DNA of 64,000 nt. It comes from an uncultured Lentibacter sp. Lineage in GTDB: Bacteria; Pseudomonadota; Alphaproteobacteria; Rhodobacterales; Rhodobacteraceae. The stretch is from positions 558,001 to 622,000 of the forward strand of contig CANMGT010000001.1 in assembly GCA_947497495.1 (NCBI GenBank), written 5' to 3'. This document shows, one piece after another, positions 25,191-34,422 of the stretch (its first letter is position 1; each line of letters opens with the position of its first letter). Made by a program: the position numbers and the translations under genes. The notes beneath the pieces were generated by a model that saw only the letters and a list, made by a program, of their open reading frames with translations, searched no databases and had not been told where the DNA came from.

Positions 25191-25652
25191 ATGACCGTTT
25201 CACGCGCAAAACAACGACAAGCAGAAGGCAAGATCAATCAGGCCAGGCAGGTGGCTCAGGCCCTCGCCAAGCCACTTGGAGGCTGGATCGCGACCTTTCG
25301 GGAAGCCATCGGCATGAGCGCTCCAGCGCTGGCCGAGCGGTTGGGTGTGTCCAGGAACAGCATCTACAGTTCTATCCAAAACGAACAGGCCGGGACAATC
25401 TCCCTGAACCAGCTCGACAAGATGGCTGAGGCCATGGGCGGCAGGCTCGTTTACGCGATCATTCCGCGGGAAGGGCCAGTTGAGGAAATCGTCATGGCCC
25501 AAGCTCGAAAGAAAGCCAAGCGCATCATCCAGCGCACCCGCGCGCAAATGGCCTTGGAGGAGCAGACCGAAGGCCTCCGCAGCCAGGAAGAAATGATTGA
25601 GGAACTAGCGGGCGAGATCGCTCGCGAAATGCCGAGGGATCTCTGGAAGTGA
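25191..25652 (+). CDS. mobile mystery protein A (XRE-type)
   Basis: 153 residues from the ATG at 25191. The HTH core PLGGWIATFREAIGMSAPALAERLGVSRNSIYSSIQNEQAGTISLNQLDKMAEAMGGRLVYAIIPREG matches the family called mobile mystery protein A. Members sit beside a Fic-domain partner (protein B) on mobile elements. A TTGCCA/TGGCAA inverted repeat lies upstream (25113-25134) as a possible autoregulatory site. Its stop overlaps a GTG that begins a broken protein B. Confidence 0.8.
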   Translation: MTVSRAKQRQAEGKINQARQVAQALAKPLGGWIATFREAIGMSAPALAERLGVSRNSIYSSIQNEQAGTISLNQLDKMAEAMGGRLVYAIIPREGPVEEIVMAQARKKAKRIIQRTRAQMALEEQTEGLRSQEEMIEELAGEIAREMPRDLWK

Positions 25653-25822
25653 CCATAGAACTGAACGAACCCACCGGCGCGACCCCTCTGACGCCTGACG
25701 AGCTGCTTGGCCTCAAGGCCACGCACACCCCCGACATTCGCGACAGGTGCGAACGACTTACTGGTCGAAAGTGCGAACAGACATTGAAGAGGAGATCATG
25801 CTCGAAACCTGATCATCGGTGA
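25649..25822 (+). pseudogene. remnant of mobile mystery protein B (Fic-type partner)
   Basis: A 57-codon frame starts at GTG 25649, overlapping the protein A stop. Its first ~28 residues (TIELNEPTGATPLTPDELLGL) match the start of mobile mystery protein B. The similarity then stops abruptly, and the frame ends without any Fic motif (HxFx-D/E-GNGR). About 170 residues are missing compared with a normal ~200-residue protein. The break lies just before the AT-richer ATPase cargo, so cargo acquisition probably deleted the rest. Confidence 0.7.
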
Positions 25823-25853
25823 AAGGCAGAGCAAAGGGAAGCTTCATCCAAAT

Positions 25854-28673
25854 TCATTGGTTGCGCCTAGGGCTTCTCATGCGCTTGATGCCGAGAAGAG
25901 AATGAAAAATCATGCTTGCAGCGCCTCTGACTTCCGGATTGACGTCGAGGAGCTTTTCTTCGCCATTGAAATATGCATCTAAGGCAGAATACACCGGCCA
26001 ATACTTGTCGGCTAGGCCGCTTTCCAATAGGCCGTCGAGAAGTCGTTCTCCGTATCCAGCGCTTTCGACGAGGCGAAGATAGAAGATAAGAAAGCCCTTG
26101 TAGGTTTCGTAAAGCTCGAAGCTATTTAGCTGTAAGGCCTTCTGGAAGTGTGCGAACGACTCGCCAAAATTGTCCTTCGATAACTCCATAATCGCATCGA
26201 TCAAGTTCCTGCCGGTCATACTGTGCTGATCGATTACTTCTTCATAGACGTATTCCAAGTCATTCGACAGAACGTCACTAGCCAAAGAAATTATTAGCAA
26301 GTTTGACCTGATAACGAGTTCATCGTTTTGAATGTCTCGAGCTGAGCGATGTTCCGCACGGTTGAGGATAAGTGCTTCCTCATAATCTGTCTTCGCCCCC
26401 ATCGTGTCCTCGAAGTAGTACATCTTTGTGAAAGCGCGGGCGCATAGGTCGGCAGCCGTTTGCGGATCTCCTGCCAAGACCTTCTGGAATTCGTTGTATG
26501 CCCCCTCCACATCGCCAAACGCAGCAAGCAAGAACTCCGCTAGCATAGCCCTCGAAATTAGGCGATCATCCGACTCCACTAACTCTTCGAGAGCAGATTT
26601 CGCCTCGTCCCACCTTTGAGGCACAAGAGCCAACGCCTCACAAACACTTCGCTTAATAAAAATGTTGTCAGGATCGAGTTCAGTAGCTTCTTGTAGTAGC
26701 TTGAGGCCATGCTCGAAGTTGCGCTTCTCGAAAAATGTCGCTTGCCCAAGTCGCCACACAGGATAACCCCAATCTGGCGCAGTTTTGTGCGCTTTCTTCA
26801 GCAGCTTGATCCCTTCGTCGACCTTCCCAGGTATGGAGATTAGCATATTCCCTAGGGCGGCAAGCGCATTGACATTGCTTTTGCTTGCTTTCAGCGCTTT
26901 CCTGTAATGCAGTTCAGCTTTGTTCTCATCGTGGTTACGATACTGATAGTAGCCCCCCAAAGCCATTTGGGCAGAGAAGTTTGTTTTAGTGTCCTTGGTC
27001 GAAGCTTTCAGATACTTCTCAGCGTTTTTCCAATCTTCAGAGTTCGCAAGCAGCGTCCCCAAACTGTAATTGGCTAGAGAGTAGTCTTGATTTGCCTGTA
27101 CCGCGAGCTCGTAGTGTGCTCGTGCTTTTTCGATGTTTGAAACCGAAAACTGATAGATGTTGCCAATTCTCCAGTTCGCTTCAGCGCCAAGGTTCGGGTC
27201 TTTCTCCGCATTCTTGAGTGCCGCGATCGCTTCCTCGTACCGCCCTAAGTGATCACTCAGAATCTTACCATGAGACAACCACTCGCTGGCGGTCGTCGGT
27301 GTGACCTCTATCTTGGCTTCATCTTGTGCTAGCTCGGCTTCGGATGCACCGTTCGCTTCCATAGCGATCAGTTTCTGCCAAGCAGGGTCCCCGATGGCTC
27401 CACCAACTGCAAACAACAAGTCTGCATGCTCACTTTTTGCATCATTTATTAGTGACACCGCTTTGTCAGTAAGTTGCTTTGTCGAGTAGAAAATCTGGAG
27501 AAAACTCACCAACCACTTTAGCCGAAGGCGCTGGCGCCTGGGTGCATGCCTCATCAGATACCAAATATTGAAGAACCGCTCAGCGATTTGATAAGCAACC
27601 TTCTTTGTATCTGAGCGTCTTGTTCTTTCGATCAATCCATCGTTCTTCATCCGGTCGAGCTGAGAAGAGACCTTATTTGTGGCGAGACCAGTCAATTCGG
27701 CGACTTCGGCAGCGGTACATGGATTCCATTTCAGGGCCAGCGCGTCCAACACCAACCTTGCTTGAGGAGCCAAGTCTTCAACCCTTGATTTGTACAATCC
27801 GGTGACTTGATCAAGGAGGCTCTCCAGATCAGTAAACACATCACCCATGTCGTTGGCTTCCAGGAGTACATAAAGAAGGGTCAACGTTCTTGGATTGCCC
27901 CCCGTCAATTCAAACAACGCTCGAATGCGGCCCGGTTCATTCTCAATAATCTTCAAGACTACCTGCCCTGCGTCGCCACGAAGGCTTGCGAGACGACCAA
28001 GACAATTCATCAACTCAGCGGGCTTTAACCGTTCCAAAACCGTAACTTGAAAGAAGTCAAAGAAAGGTCGCTTCTGGTCGGAGAACGCCTCCATATAGGC
28101 CGCGGCAGCGCCTACAACTACAATGCCGGTTGGCTCCTGCAGAATTCTGCGAAACGCCCAACTTTCGGCATCAGGCAGCGCGTCGATGACCAAGTCGATA
28201 TTGTCGATAAGGAGGACTGGTCGTTTGCCTTCCTTCTTTAACGCATCAACGAAGTATTGGTAGTAGTCTTTCTTACTGTCATCGGATTTGAGGATGAACT
28301 TATCTAAGTCTGCGGACTGACTTTGAAGACCCGCCCGATCAAACCAATCCCCCAGCGAGTCGACGCAGTTTTGCCAGAAGGTTTCGAGATTATGGACGTT
28401 GTACTGTTCTTCGCGAAAACTCAGCGGAATAAATCGCTCGTTCAATTCTGTGTCTGCTTCGATCCCGAGAGAAACCCTACGCAGCATGGTACTTTTACCC
28501 ATGCCTCGTTGGCCCAGTATAAGTTGGTGACGTGAAGGGCCCGGATCAATGTTTTCTTTTAGTAGCTTGAGTATGTGATCGGCCTCGCGGTGACGTGCAA
28601 CGAAACCCTTGAGAAAGTCCTCGTCGTTGATCACAGAGGGATTGTAGATCGCGAGTTGAAGAAGTTTTCCCAT
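25854..28673 (-). CDS. STAND-like NTPase with C-terminal TPR repeats
   Basis: 939 residues from the ATG at 28673, two bases after the partner stop. Residues 45-345 form a P-loop NTPase of the STAND/archaeal-ATPase type: Walker A GQRGMGKST (54-62), Walker B VLLIDNID (153-160) and a following helical lid. A winged-helix segment follows (LDALALKWNPCTAAEVAELTGLATNKVSSQLDRM). The C-terminal ~550 residues are tandem TPR-like repeats (EANWRIGNIYQFSVSNIEKARAHYELAV and others). No nuclease, TIR or other effector domain is seen. Base composition is visibly AT-richer than the mobilization genes. Probably a sensor NTPase; with its upstream ATPase it may form a phage-defence pair. Confidence 0.75.
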   Translation of the reverse strand: MGKLLQLAIYNPSVINDEDFLKGFVARHREADHILKLLKENIDPGPSRHQLILGQRGMGKSTMLRRVSLGIEADTELNERFIPLSFREEQYNVHNLETFWQNCVDSLGDWFDRAGLQSQSADLDKFILKSDDSKKDYYQYFVDALKKEGKRPVLLIDNIDLVIDALPDAESWAFRRILQEPTGIVVVGAAAAYMEAFSDQKRPFFDFFQVTVLERLKPAELMNCLGRLASLRGDAGQVVLKIIENEPGRIRALFELTGGNPRTLTLLYVLLEANDMGDVFTDLESLLDQVTGLYKSRVEDLAPQARLVLDALALKWNPCTAAEVAELTGLATNKVSSQLDRMKNDGLIERTRRSDTKKVAYQIAERFFNIWYLMRHAPRRQRLRLKWLVSFLQIFYSTKQLTDKAVSLINDAKSEHADLLFAVGGAIGDPAWQKLIAMEANGASEAELAQDEAKIEVTPTTASEWLSHGKILSDHLGRYEEAIAALKNAEKDPNLGAEANWRIGNIYQFSVSNIEKARAHYELAVQANQDYSLANYSLGTLLANSEDWKNAEKYLKASTKDTKTNFSAQMALGGYYQYRNHDENKAELHYRKALKASKSNVNALAALGNMLISIPGKVDEGIKLLKKAHKTAPDWGYPVWRLGQATFFEKRNFEHGLKLLQEATELDPDNIFIKRSVCEALALVPQRWDEAKSALEELVESDDRLISRAMLAEFLLAAFGDVEGAYNEFQKVLAGDPQTAADLCARAFTKMYYFEDTMGAKTDYEEALILNRAEHRSARDIQNDELVIRSNLLIISLASDVLSNDLEYVYEEVIDQHSMTGRNLIDAIMELSKDNFGESFAHFQKALQLNSFELYETYKGFLIFYLRLVESAGYGERLLDGLLESGLADKYWPVYSALDAYFNGEEKLLDVNPEVRGAASMIFHSLLGIKRMRSPRRNQ

Positions 28674-28675
28674 GG

Positions 28676-29812
28676 TTAATCCGTGACGACGTAACGCCGC
28701 CACCACTCCCTAAGTAGGTTCATTCGAAAACGATAGCTGTTCCCGGACTTACTCACAAAACCGTCATTTTCGAGCGCATCCAAACCGTTCCGCACGACCT
28801 CTTCAGCTTCTTTGATTCCAGAAGCTGACAAGGTTGCCACAAGGTGCCCCCTCGAACAGCCGGTGCGTTTCTTGCTCATTTCGGCGAGCATCCGATAGAG
28901 ACTTAGTCGGGTATCTTCACTGAAGTTTCTATCTAGGTGGTCTCGCCAACTGGCCCAATAAAGACGGTTAGGCAGTTCAAGCAATTGATCCATCGACGCA
29001 TTAACGTCTGCCTTTTGGATCACACACCCGCTCGGCGTGTTTGAGCAAGAGGTTTTCCCGATGCGTTCTAGATAATATGGTGACAGCCAACCGAGACGTT
29101 TTACGACGTGTTCCAATGCATCGTCAGAAAAGGACTTTCCGTTTCTATTTGCGATTTCTGACAAAAAGCCCTTTGCCACATCATCAGAGAATGGCTCCAG
29201 CCCGGTAGGGACAAGATCGTTTAGAGCTCCCTCAAACCCGTATTGGCGTGCCACGGTGTCAAGGCCAATAGAGCCTGCAAGAACCCAGCGAATTGATTTG
29301 TATTTTTGCCTGGCTCTGCGCAGCCAATACAGAAAAACACCAACGGCTTCAGTCCCGGATTGCCTTTGCAGCTCTTGAACAAAGATCGGCAGTTCGTCGA
29401 TAAGAATAAGCCAGTCGTGTTCATTTTCGTCTTCTTCGAGTTGTGCCAGTAACTGTTCCGCGAAGTCTTTCCAATCGGTTTCCAAGAGCCAACCGCGCCA
29501 ATCCTTCTCACTACCCGACTTGCCCTTGAGCGCGTTGTTTAATCTGTGGGTAAGGGAAGAAATTACTTGAGAGCCGATGGAGAGCTCTTCTTGGATAGCC
29601 GAACACAATTGGCTCAAAAAATCTTTCTCGGCCCCAAAGCCTTCAACGTCCAACCATATCGCGCGATATCCGTGATCCGGAGCTTGCTGGGTCAATAGGT
29701 ACTGCAGGTGTGTCTTGCCGATACGTCTTGGCGCAAGAAGCAGCAGGTTCTTCCCATCAGCAACCTCAGACCAGATATTCTTAGCGTCGTTATCTCGACC
29801 ATAGATCCACAT
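28676..29812 (-). CDS. AAA/archaeal-type ATPase, partner of the STAND-TPR protein
   Basis: 378 residues from the ATG at 29812 (GGAGAG ribosome site). Walker A APRRIGKTH (28-36) and Walker B WLILIDELP (134-142) are clear, with sensor-like WVLAGSIGLDTVARQYGF. A C-terminal winged helix (RGHLVATLSASGIKEAEEVVRNGLDALENDGFVSKSGNSYRFRMNLLREWWRRY) ends the protein. This is the MNS/archaeal-ATPase build common in toxin and defence loci. It is two bases upstream of the STAND-TPR gene, so the two are one operon. Function unknown; no effector domain. Confidence 0.75.
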   Translation of the reverse strand: MWIYGRDNDAKNIWSEVADGKNLLLLAPRRIGKTHLQYLLTQQAPDHGYRAIWLDVEGFGAEKDFLSQLCSAIQEELSIGSQVISSLTHRLNNALKGKSGSEKDWRGWLLETDWKDFAEQLLAQLEEDENEHDWLILIDELPIFVQELQRQSGTEAVGVFLYWLRRARQKYKSIRWVLAGSIGLDTVARQYGFEGALNDLVPTGLEPFSDDVAKGFLSEIANRNGKSFSDDALEHVVKRLGWLSPYYLERIGKTSCSNTPSGCVIQKADVNASMDQLLELPNRLYWASWRDHLDRNFSEDTRLSLYRMLAEMSKKRTGCSRGHLVATLSASGIKEAEEVVRNGLDALENDGFVSKSGNSYRFRMNLLREWWRRYVVTD

Positions 29813-29840
29813 TCGACTCTCCAAAATACAACAAAACTTT

Positions 29841-29862
29841 TGTACAACATTATTGTTGTGCA
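29841..29862. promoter_or_regulatory. operator-like palindrome upstream of the ATPase operon
   Basis: TGTACAACA and TGTTGTGCA form an inverted repeat of nine bases per arm with one mismatch around a TTAT spacer. It lies 29 bp before the first ATPase start in an AT-rich promoter region. It is a plausible repressor site for controlled expression of a toxic or costly system. The stretch 29813-30096 holds nothing else recognisable. Confidence 0.5.
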
Positions 29863-30096
29863 GTAAAGGGCGCGCAGCGCACTTGAATGTGGTGCCGGGA
29901 GAGGGCATTAGTACTTTGAATTCAAACCCTTTTTCAGGCCTCTTTGGGTGAGATTAGATTTGAAATCGCATTTTAACTTGTCCAGTTCGGACGCTGTCTG
30001 CGGCTCCTGAGAAAAGAATCGCCGCAAATGGACGTACATGAACGGTCGGATTAAGGTACGGCCCCAGACGTCGATGCCTTGATCCGCGTCCTTGTC

Positions 30097-30324
30097 TTAG
30101 TTGTCGAGAACGACGCGCTCGATCGAAATCTTGCCGAGTGCTTGCCATGCGCGGTGGACTGGAAGGCCATACGTCCATTTCCTGCCATCGCCGTCCTTCA
30201 ATTCTCGCAGGGCGCGGGCCTGGCCGCTTTCCATGATCCAACCGACGTAACTCGCCTCTTCGGGGTTGAAGTCGTAGAAGGCGCGTATCCACATATTGCG
30301 CCCATCGAGTAGGCCGGCACTCAT
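30097..30324 (-). CDS. small ORF directly after the type IIG gene, unknown function
   Basis: 75 residues. The ATG at 30324 lies one base after the stop of the type IIG enzyme, so it is probably co-translated. Composition (WIRAFYDFNPEEASYVGWIMESGQARALRELKDGDG) looks like a real soluble protein, with aromatic and charged residues well mixed. I do not recognise a family. It could be a small accessory subunit or inhibitor of the restriction enzyme. Its end is followed by about 280 bp without a gene. Confidence 0.45.
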   Translation of the reverse strand: MSAGLLDGRNMWIRAFYDFNPEEASYVGWIMESGQARALRELKDGDGRKWTYGLPVHRAWQALGKISIERVVLDN

Positions 30325-30325
30325 G

Positions 30326-33300
30326 TCACATCACGCTTTCCAAGAGGGCGATTTCGTCGGATGTGAGGTTGAAGAGGTCGTAGACGATGCCGTCGATTTT
30401 GGCATCGGCCTGGGCGATCTCGGCGGTGAGGCGGGCGATCTCGGCGCGGTCGCGGGTGATCCAATCTTCCCAGTCGGAGCGTTCCGAGAGTGGGATATCA
30501 GCTTTGAAGACTTTCTTCACTTCGGCGCGGAAGGCGGCGAAGTCTGGCAGGGCCCACCATTCCTTGAGTTTGGTGTTGAGCTTCGGTTCGCGGTCCGGCG
30601 GGCAGAGGTCGGGGATGCGGCGCGAGAGAGCCGATTGGAGCCTTAGGCGAGCTTCAGCGGCTGCTTGAGCAGCTCTTGCGGTATCGCGTAATTCAGCGCG
30701 GATATGGTTTGGCATGTCCGGGACCGGAAGCTGACCGACATATTGCGCCTTCATTCTGGAATAGCCGCCTCTTGCCATAGGGGTTAGCGTCTTGAACACA
30801 AACCAAACTGCCTTTGAGTTCAGCAGACCCGCAATTGCGTAGTCGTCAGACGGAAATGCAAATGCAGTCGTTTCAAGGTAGCTACCCGACGTATCCAAAT
30901 GGAATGGGCTCTTTGCTGCTATGTCGCGGTATGTGATTTTTGTCGCTTCGAATCCAGGCACGTAAGCCTCTTGAGGCTGTTGTAGTTCGTACCATTCTTG
31001 CTTTGTTGCCCTCTTTTCTAAACGATCTTTGAATGGAAGAAGCCAATCACGAATTGCTGGATAGTCATCGATATCGATCCGTTTCTTCGGGATGTAAATG
31101 AGCCAAAGCCCACGGGATTCCGCTCGCCAGCGTCTCAGGTCTTTTCCCTCAAGAAATGGCTTCAGGATATCTGCTGAGCTGGGGTCCTGTGCGCAAAGCC
31201 GCTCTTTTGTTGGCGTATCCACGATGAAAGCCGCGTTCAGCCCCGTCTTGATGCCATACAATGGCGAACCAAAGACTTCTTTCAGGGTCTTGTTGCCCTT
31301 CCTGATCTTGTCACGTAAGGCACGCAACGCGGGATTTTCTAGCTCCCACGATCCTGACCCAAGGGCGGATTGGGGATAAGGGCCTTGTGCCGCCTCCCAG
31401 CTCGCGAGAAAATTCGTTTCCGGCAGTACATCCACTTTCCAAAACTGCAATTCATGACCTTTTTGAGCCGCAGCGTTCTTCAGAATCATGATCGCAGGAT
31501 ATGTTGTCACACCTTCGAACACTTGGAGATCGCCAAAGTCGACCACGCCTTCAATTGTTGCATCTCGCAGCAGGTATTGGCGCAACGGCTTGCCAGACCC
31601 GGTCTTGAAGAACGTATTGTTGGAGATGTAGCCCAAACGACCGCCCGGCTTTAACAGCCGCAGACCACGTTCGTAGAAATAGCAATAAAGGTCTGCACGA
31701 TCAGACACGACCTCATAGCGCTTTTCTAGATAGGGTTTTAGCGTCTTCAGGAGCTCCATCCGCACATAGGGCGGGTTGCCCAGCACCACGTCGAAGCCGC
31801 CTTCGCCAAAGACTTCAGGAAAGGCGGTTTCCCAGGTGAAAGCATGATCGAGATAGGCGAAGTTGCTGTCCTCGATCAGGCTGTCACCGACGCGGATACT
31901 GCCCGACAGACTGTCCAGCACCTTGCCGCGCCGGGCCGTTTTGATCCAAAGCGACAGCTTGGTGATCTCAACGCTCTCCGCATTCACATCCACGCCGAAG
32001 AGGTTGTTCGACAGGATTTCGCTATCCGGGTCGAGCAAGTCCTGAATGTGCTGATCCTTGCCTTGCAGTTCGGCGATCTTGTCGTTCACGCGGGACAGTT
32101 CGGCCTTGAGGAAGTCGAAGGCCATAATGAGGAACACGCCCGACCCGCACGCGGGATCGACAATGCGCAGCGTCTTGATCCGGTCGCGGTAGGCTTGCCA
32201 GGCCTCCAATTCGGCCGACTTCCTGCGCCACGGGATAGCGGCATAATCGGAGATGTCCGCACCCTTCTTGGCATAAGCGCGCAGAATGGTTTCAAAGGCT
32301 TCCTTGAGATGCGCGCCAAGGGTTTCGACCACGATGAACCGCGCGATGTAGTCAGGCGTGTAGACCACTCCGTCACGCTTGCGTCGCCCGCTGGTGCCGC
32401 TGGTTTTTTCTGGTTCTTCCTCTTCGCCGCGTGCGATGGCCTGCAAACGCTCAACATCGGCGATGGATTGTTCGAAGATGTGGCCAAGAACGGTGACAGA
32501 CACTTCAGAGGCAAAGTCATACTCGCCAAGAGTTTTGAACCCTTCGCAAACCGCGTCTGGAATTTCGAGCCCATTGATGGCCTCATCCGCGCGAAACAGG
32601 CCGCCATTGTAGCGGGGTATTTTCAGATCTTCGCTACCCGCGTCGATTGCGCGGAACAACCCTTTGAAGTTCTCCCAGACAGGGCGTGGATTATAGGGAT
32701 CGCGCGCTGTGAAGGCGTTTGCGAGCGTGTTGTCGGGCAGAAGGCCGGTGTCTTCCGCAAAAGCGATGAAGAGCACGCGGTCGAGGATCTTCTGTGCGAG
32801 GGCGATCGCGTCAAGCGCATCGATGGTTGCATCGACCTCTTGCACCGCATGAAGCAGTTCCAGCCGAAGCGCCTTGTAGTCTTGGTAGAGCTTGTCCGTG
32901 ATGTCCTTGTCTTCGCGGCGGCTTTGCTTGAGCAAGTCAAGCGTGCGGCCAGACAGCAGGTTCTCCGCCGAGAGGAGGAGCATGAATCGCGCGTATTCGT
33001 CCGGATCGGTCAGCCGGTCGAGTTGGAAGACCTCATAGGCCGAGGTGCCCTCGCCGAACCCATAGAGACGCAGCTCGATATAGTTGGACACCAGAACCCA
33101 TTTCACGCCGCGCGCGTTCATGGCGTATTCCCACGCCTGTTGAACGGGGCTTTTGTTGCGGCCAGGCATAATCGCATCGAGGTCGCGGGTATCTGCGCCT
33201 TTCAGCTCAAACGGGGCAAGGATTTCGGGCTTGAGGCCGCCGAAACGCCCGAGGGCCAGATCGACACTGCCTCGCAGGATCGTTTCTTCCGTTGCAACGG

Positions 33301-33511
33301 TATAGTCCGCGCCGCCAACCGGGCCATGGTAGCCGAGGACGCCTTCAACGATCTTCGCGGTGAACTGCCCGTGCAGAGCGATTTCCTTGAGGGAGTAAAT
33401 TCTCCCGTCGCGGATCATCTCTGCCCATGCAGCCAGGGCGTCCTGGTGATCAATTGGCAGAGGAGCTGGCTTAACATACCGGGCTATCGTCTTTTTGTTA
33501 AATAGGTTCAA
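30326..33511 (-). CDS. type IIG restriction-modification enzyme
   Basis: 1061 residues from a TTG at 33511. An N-terminal PD-(D/E)xK-like site is suggested by D84...PFELKG (E102-x-K104). A helical connector leads to an N6-adenine methyltransferase core: motif I DPACGSGVF (452-460) and catalytic NPPY (579-582). The C-terminal ~400 residues are a target-recognition region (LRRWRAESRGLWLIYIPKKRIDIDDYP...; YAIAGLLNSKAVWFVF). Restriction and methylation are thus in one protein, as in Eco57I/MmeI-type enzymes. The recognition sequence cannot be read from the protein. Part of the element's cargo. Confidence 0.9.
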   Translation of the reverse strand: MNLFNKKTIARYVKPAPLPIDHQDALAAWAEMIRDGRIYSLKEIALHGQFTAKIVEGVLGYHGPVGGADYTVATEETILRGSVDLALGRFGGLKPEILAPFELKGADTRDLDAIMPGRNKSPVQQAWEYAMNARGVKWVLVSNYIELRLYGFGEGTSAYEVFQLDRLTDPDEYARFMLLLSAENLLSGRTLDLLKQSRREDKDITDKLYQDYKALRLELLHAVQEVDATIDALDAIALAQKILDRVLFIAFAEDTGLLPDNTLANAFTARDPYNPRPVWENFKGLFRAIDAGSEDLKIPRYNGGLFRADEAINGLEIPDAVCEGFKTLGEYDFASEVSVTVLGHIFEQSIADVERLQAIARGEEEEPEKTSGTSGRRKRDGVVYTPDYIARFIVVETLGAHLKEAFETILRAYAKKGADISDYAAIPWRRKSAELEAWQAYRDRIKTLRIVDPACGSGVFLIMAFDFLKAELSRVNDKIAELQGKDQHIQDLLDPDSEILSNNLFGVDVNAESVEITKLSLWIKTARRGKVLDSLSGSIRVGDSLIEDSNFAYLDHAFTWETAFPEVFGEGGFDVVLGNPPYVRMELLKTLKPYLEKRYEVVSDRADLYCYFYERGLRLLKPGGRLGYISNNTFFKTGSGKPLRQYLLRDATIEGVVDFGDLQVFEGVTTYPAIMILKNAAAQKGHELQFWKVDVLPETNFLASWEAAQGPYPQSALGSGSWELENPALRALRDKIRKGNKTLKEVFGSPLYGIKTGLNAAFIVDTPTKERLCAQDPSSADILKPFLEGKDLRRWRAESRGLWLIYIPKKRIDIDDYPAIRDWLLPFKDRLEKRATKQEWYELQQPQEAYVPGFEATKITYRDIAAKSPFHLDTSGSYLETTAFAFPSDDYAIAGLLNSKAVWFVFKTLTPMARGGYSRMKAQYVGQLPVPDMPNHIRAELRDTARAAQAAAEARLRLQSALSRRIPDLCPPDREPKLNTKLKEWWALPDFAAFRAEVKKVFKADIPLSERSDWEDWITRDRAEIARLTAEIAQADAKIDGIVYDLFNLTSDEIALLESVM

Positions 33512-33525
33512 TGTTCTAGTTACCG

Positions 33526-33840
33526 CTACCTGAGTTGGTCACATTCGCGAACCAGTCGCTCGATCTTACTAGAAATGAAGCACAGGACGATAACCGACCC
33601 CGCTAAAACGGGCAGCAACAACCCAGAAAGGGCCGTGGAAACGACCTGCACAGCATCGAACCAGGAATAGGCGCCGTCGCGTACGGAAAAGAAGGTGAAC
33701 CGGCCTACACCGCCCAAATAGATGGCGGTGAGAATGGCAAACAGGGTGTAGAGAGGTTGCAGCGGGTCGATTGCCGTACGCTGTGCACGTTCCAATGTTG
33801 CGCGCTTTATCAGCCGCCAGTTCTTGCTCGCTTTGTTCAC
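33526..33840 (-). CDS. small two-helix membrane protein, unknown function
   Basis: 104 residues with a basic N-terminus and two membrane helices (about 30-48 and 70-90, with FISSKIERLVRECDQLR as a charged tail). It starts 3' of the XRE regulator gene with five bases between and is followed by the type IIG gene. I recognise no family. A membrane partner in the neighbouring restriction system is possible but unsupported. Confidence 0.5.
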   Translation of the reverse strand: MNKASKNWRLIKRATLERAQRTAIDPLQPLYTLFAILTAIYLGGVGRFTFFSVRDGAYSWFDAVQVVSTALSGLLLPVLAGSVIVLCFISSKIERLVRECDQLR

Positions 33841-33844
33841 CAGA

Positions 33845-34267
33845 TTACTCCCTTACTAACTCGATCCATGTGTGCACGTCATCGTCCGTCACTTCGCGGC
33901 CCTCGACATGCGATTGATACCAACGGGCGACGATTGCCCCGCGCTTTTCGCTTTTGACCTTGATTCCTTCGTCGATGAGGTGCTGATCCAGTGAACTTTC
34001 AATCTGCTTGAGGGCTTTAAAGTCATGCCCCGCCCGAATGGATTTCGTCCCCAGCAGCAACCAGGGCACGTCTACTTCGAACCGTTCACCCATTGCGACC
34101 AAGGCCTCCACCGGGATTCCGCGCTGACCTTTTTCGTAGCTGTGATACGCGCGTGGCGAGACGCCGATGGCTTCCGCCATGGCCGCTTGCGAGTAGCCGA
34201 TCTCATTGCGCGCAATGGTGAGGCGTGCACCCATCGCAGCAAATAAATCAGCGTGTTTTTGCGGCAT
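33845..34267 (-). CDS. XRE-family transcriptional regulator
   Basis: 140 residues from the ATG at 34267. The Cro/C1-type HTH is FAAMGARLTIARNEIGYSQAAMAEAIGVSPRAYHSYEKGQRGIPVEALVAMGERF (about 8-65). The rest is helical and charged. It leads the leftward XRE-membrane protein-type IIG set, so it may control restriction timing like a C protein, which is an inference. A wide inverted repeat directly upstream could be its own operator. Confidence 0.8.
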   Translation of the reverse strand: MPQKHADLFAAMGARLTIARNEIGYSQAAMAEAIGVSPRAYHSYEKGQRGIPVEALVAMGERFEVDVPWLLLGTKSIRAGHDFKALKQIESSLDQHLIDEGIKVKSEKRGAIVARWYQSHVEGREVTDDDVHTWIELVRE

Positions 34268-34268
34268 T

Positions 34269-34302
34269 CGAAATTTCCAATTGACGATCTCGTTAAATTT
34301 CG
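34269..34302. promoter_or_regulatory. inverted repeat upstream of XRE regulator
   Basis: CGAAATTT and AAATTTCG are a perfect 8-bp inverted repeat separated by 18 bases, beginning two bases from the regulator's ATG. Spacing of about 26 bp between centres fits two operator half-sites or a looped dimer site. Candidate autoregulatory element; the xis/int promoter lies on its far side. Confidence 0.4.
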
Positions 34303-34422
34303 CGAACATCGCAAAAAATGACGAACCATTGCGGCTTTTCCCATCTGAACACGCCAGATGGTGCTTAACAAGCGATTCCATGCGGAGCGTTGATTCAACC
34401 TGGGCGGACAAGGACGACTGAA

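Noticed and set aside
29954..30292. 112-residue minus-strand frame in the ATPase/type IIG spacer
   Set aside because: Arg-rich shadow composition and overlap with the better-supported 75-residue ORF.
31844..33505. 553-residue open frame on the plus strand across the type IIG gene
   Set aside because: It is antisense to a gene with clear methyltransferase motifs (DPACGSG, NPPY), and shows no domain of its own.
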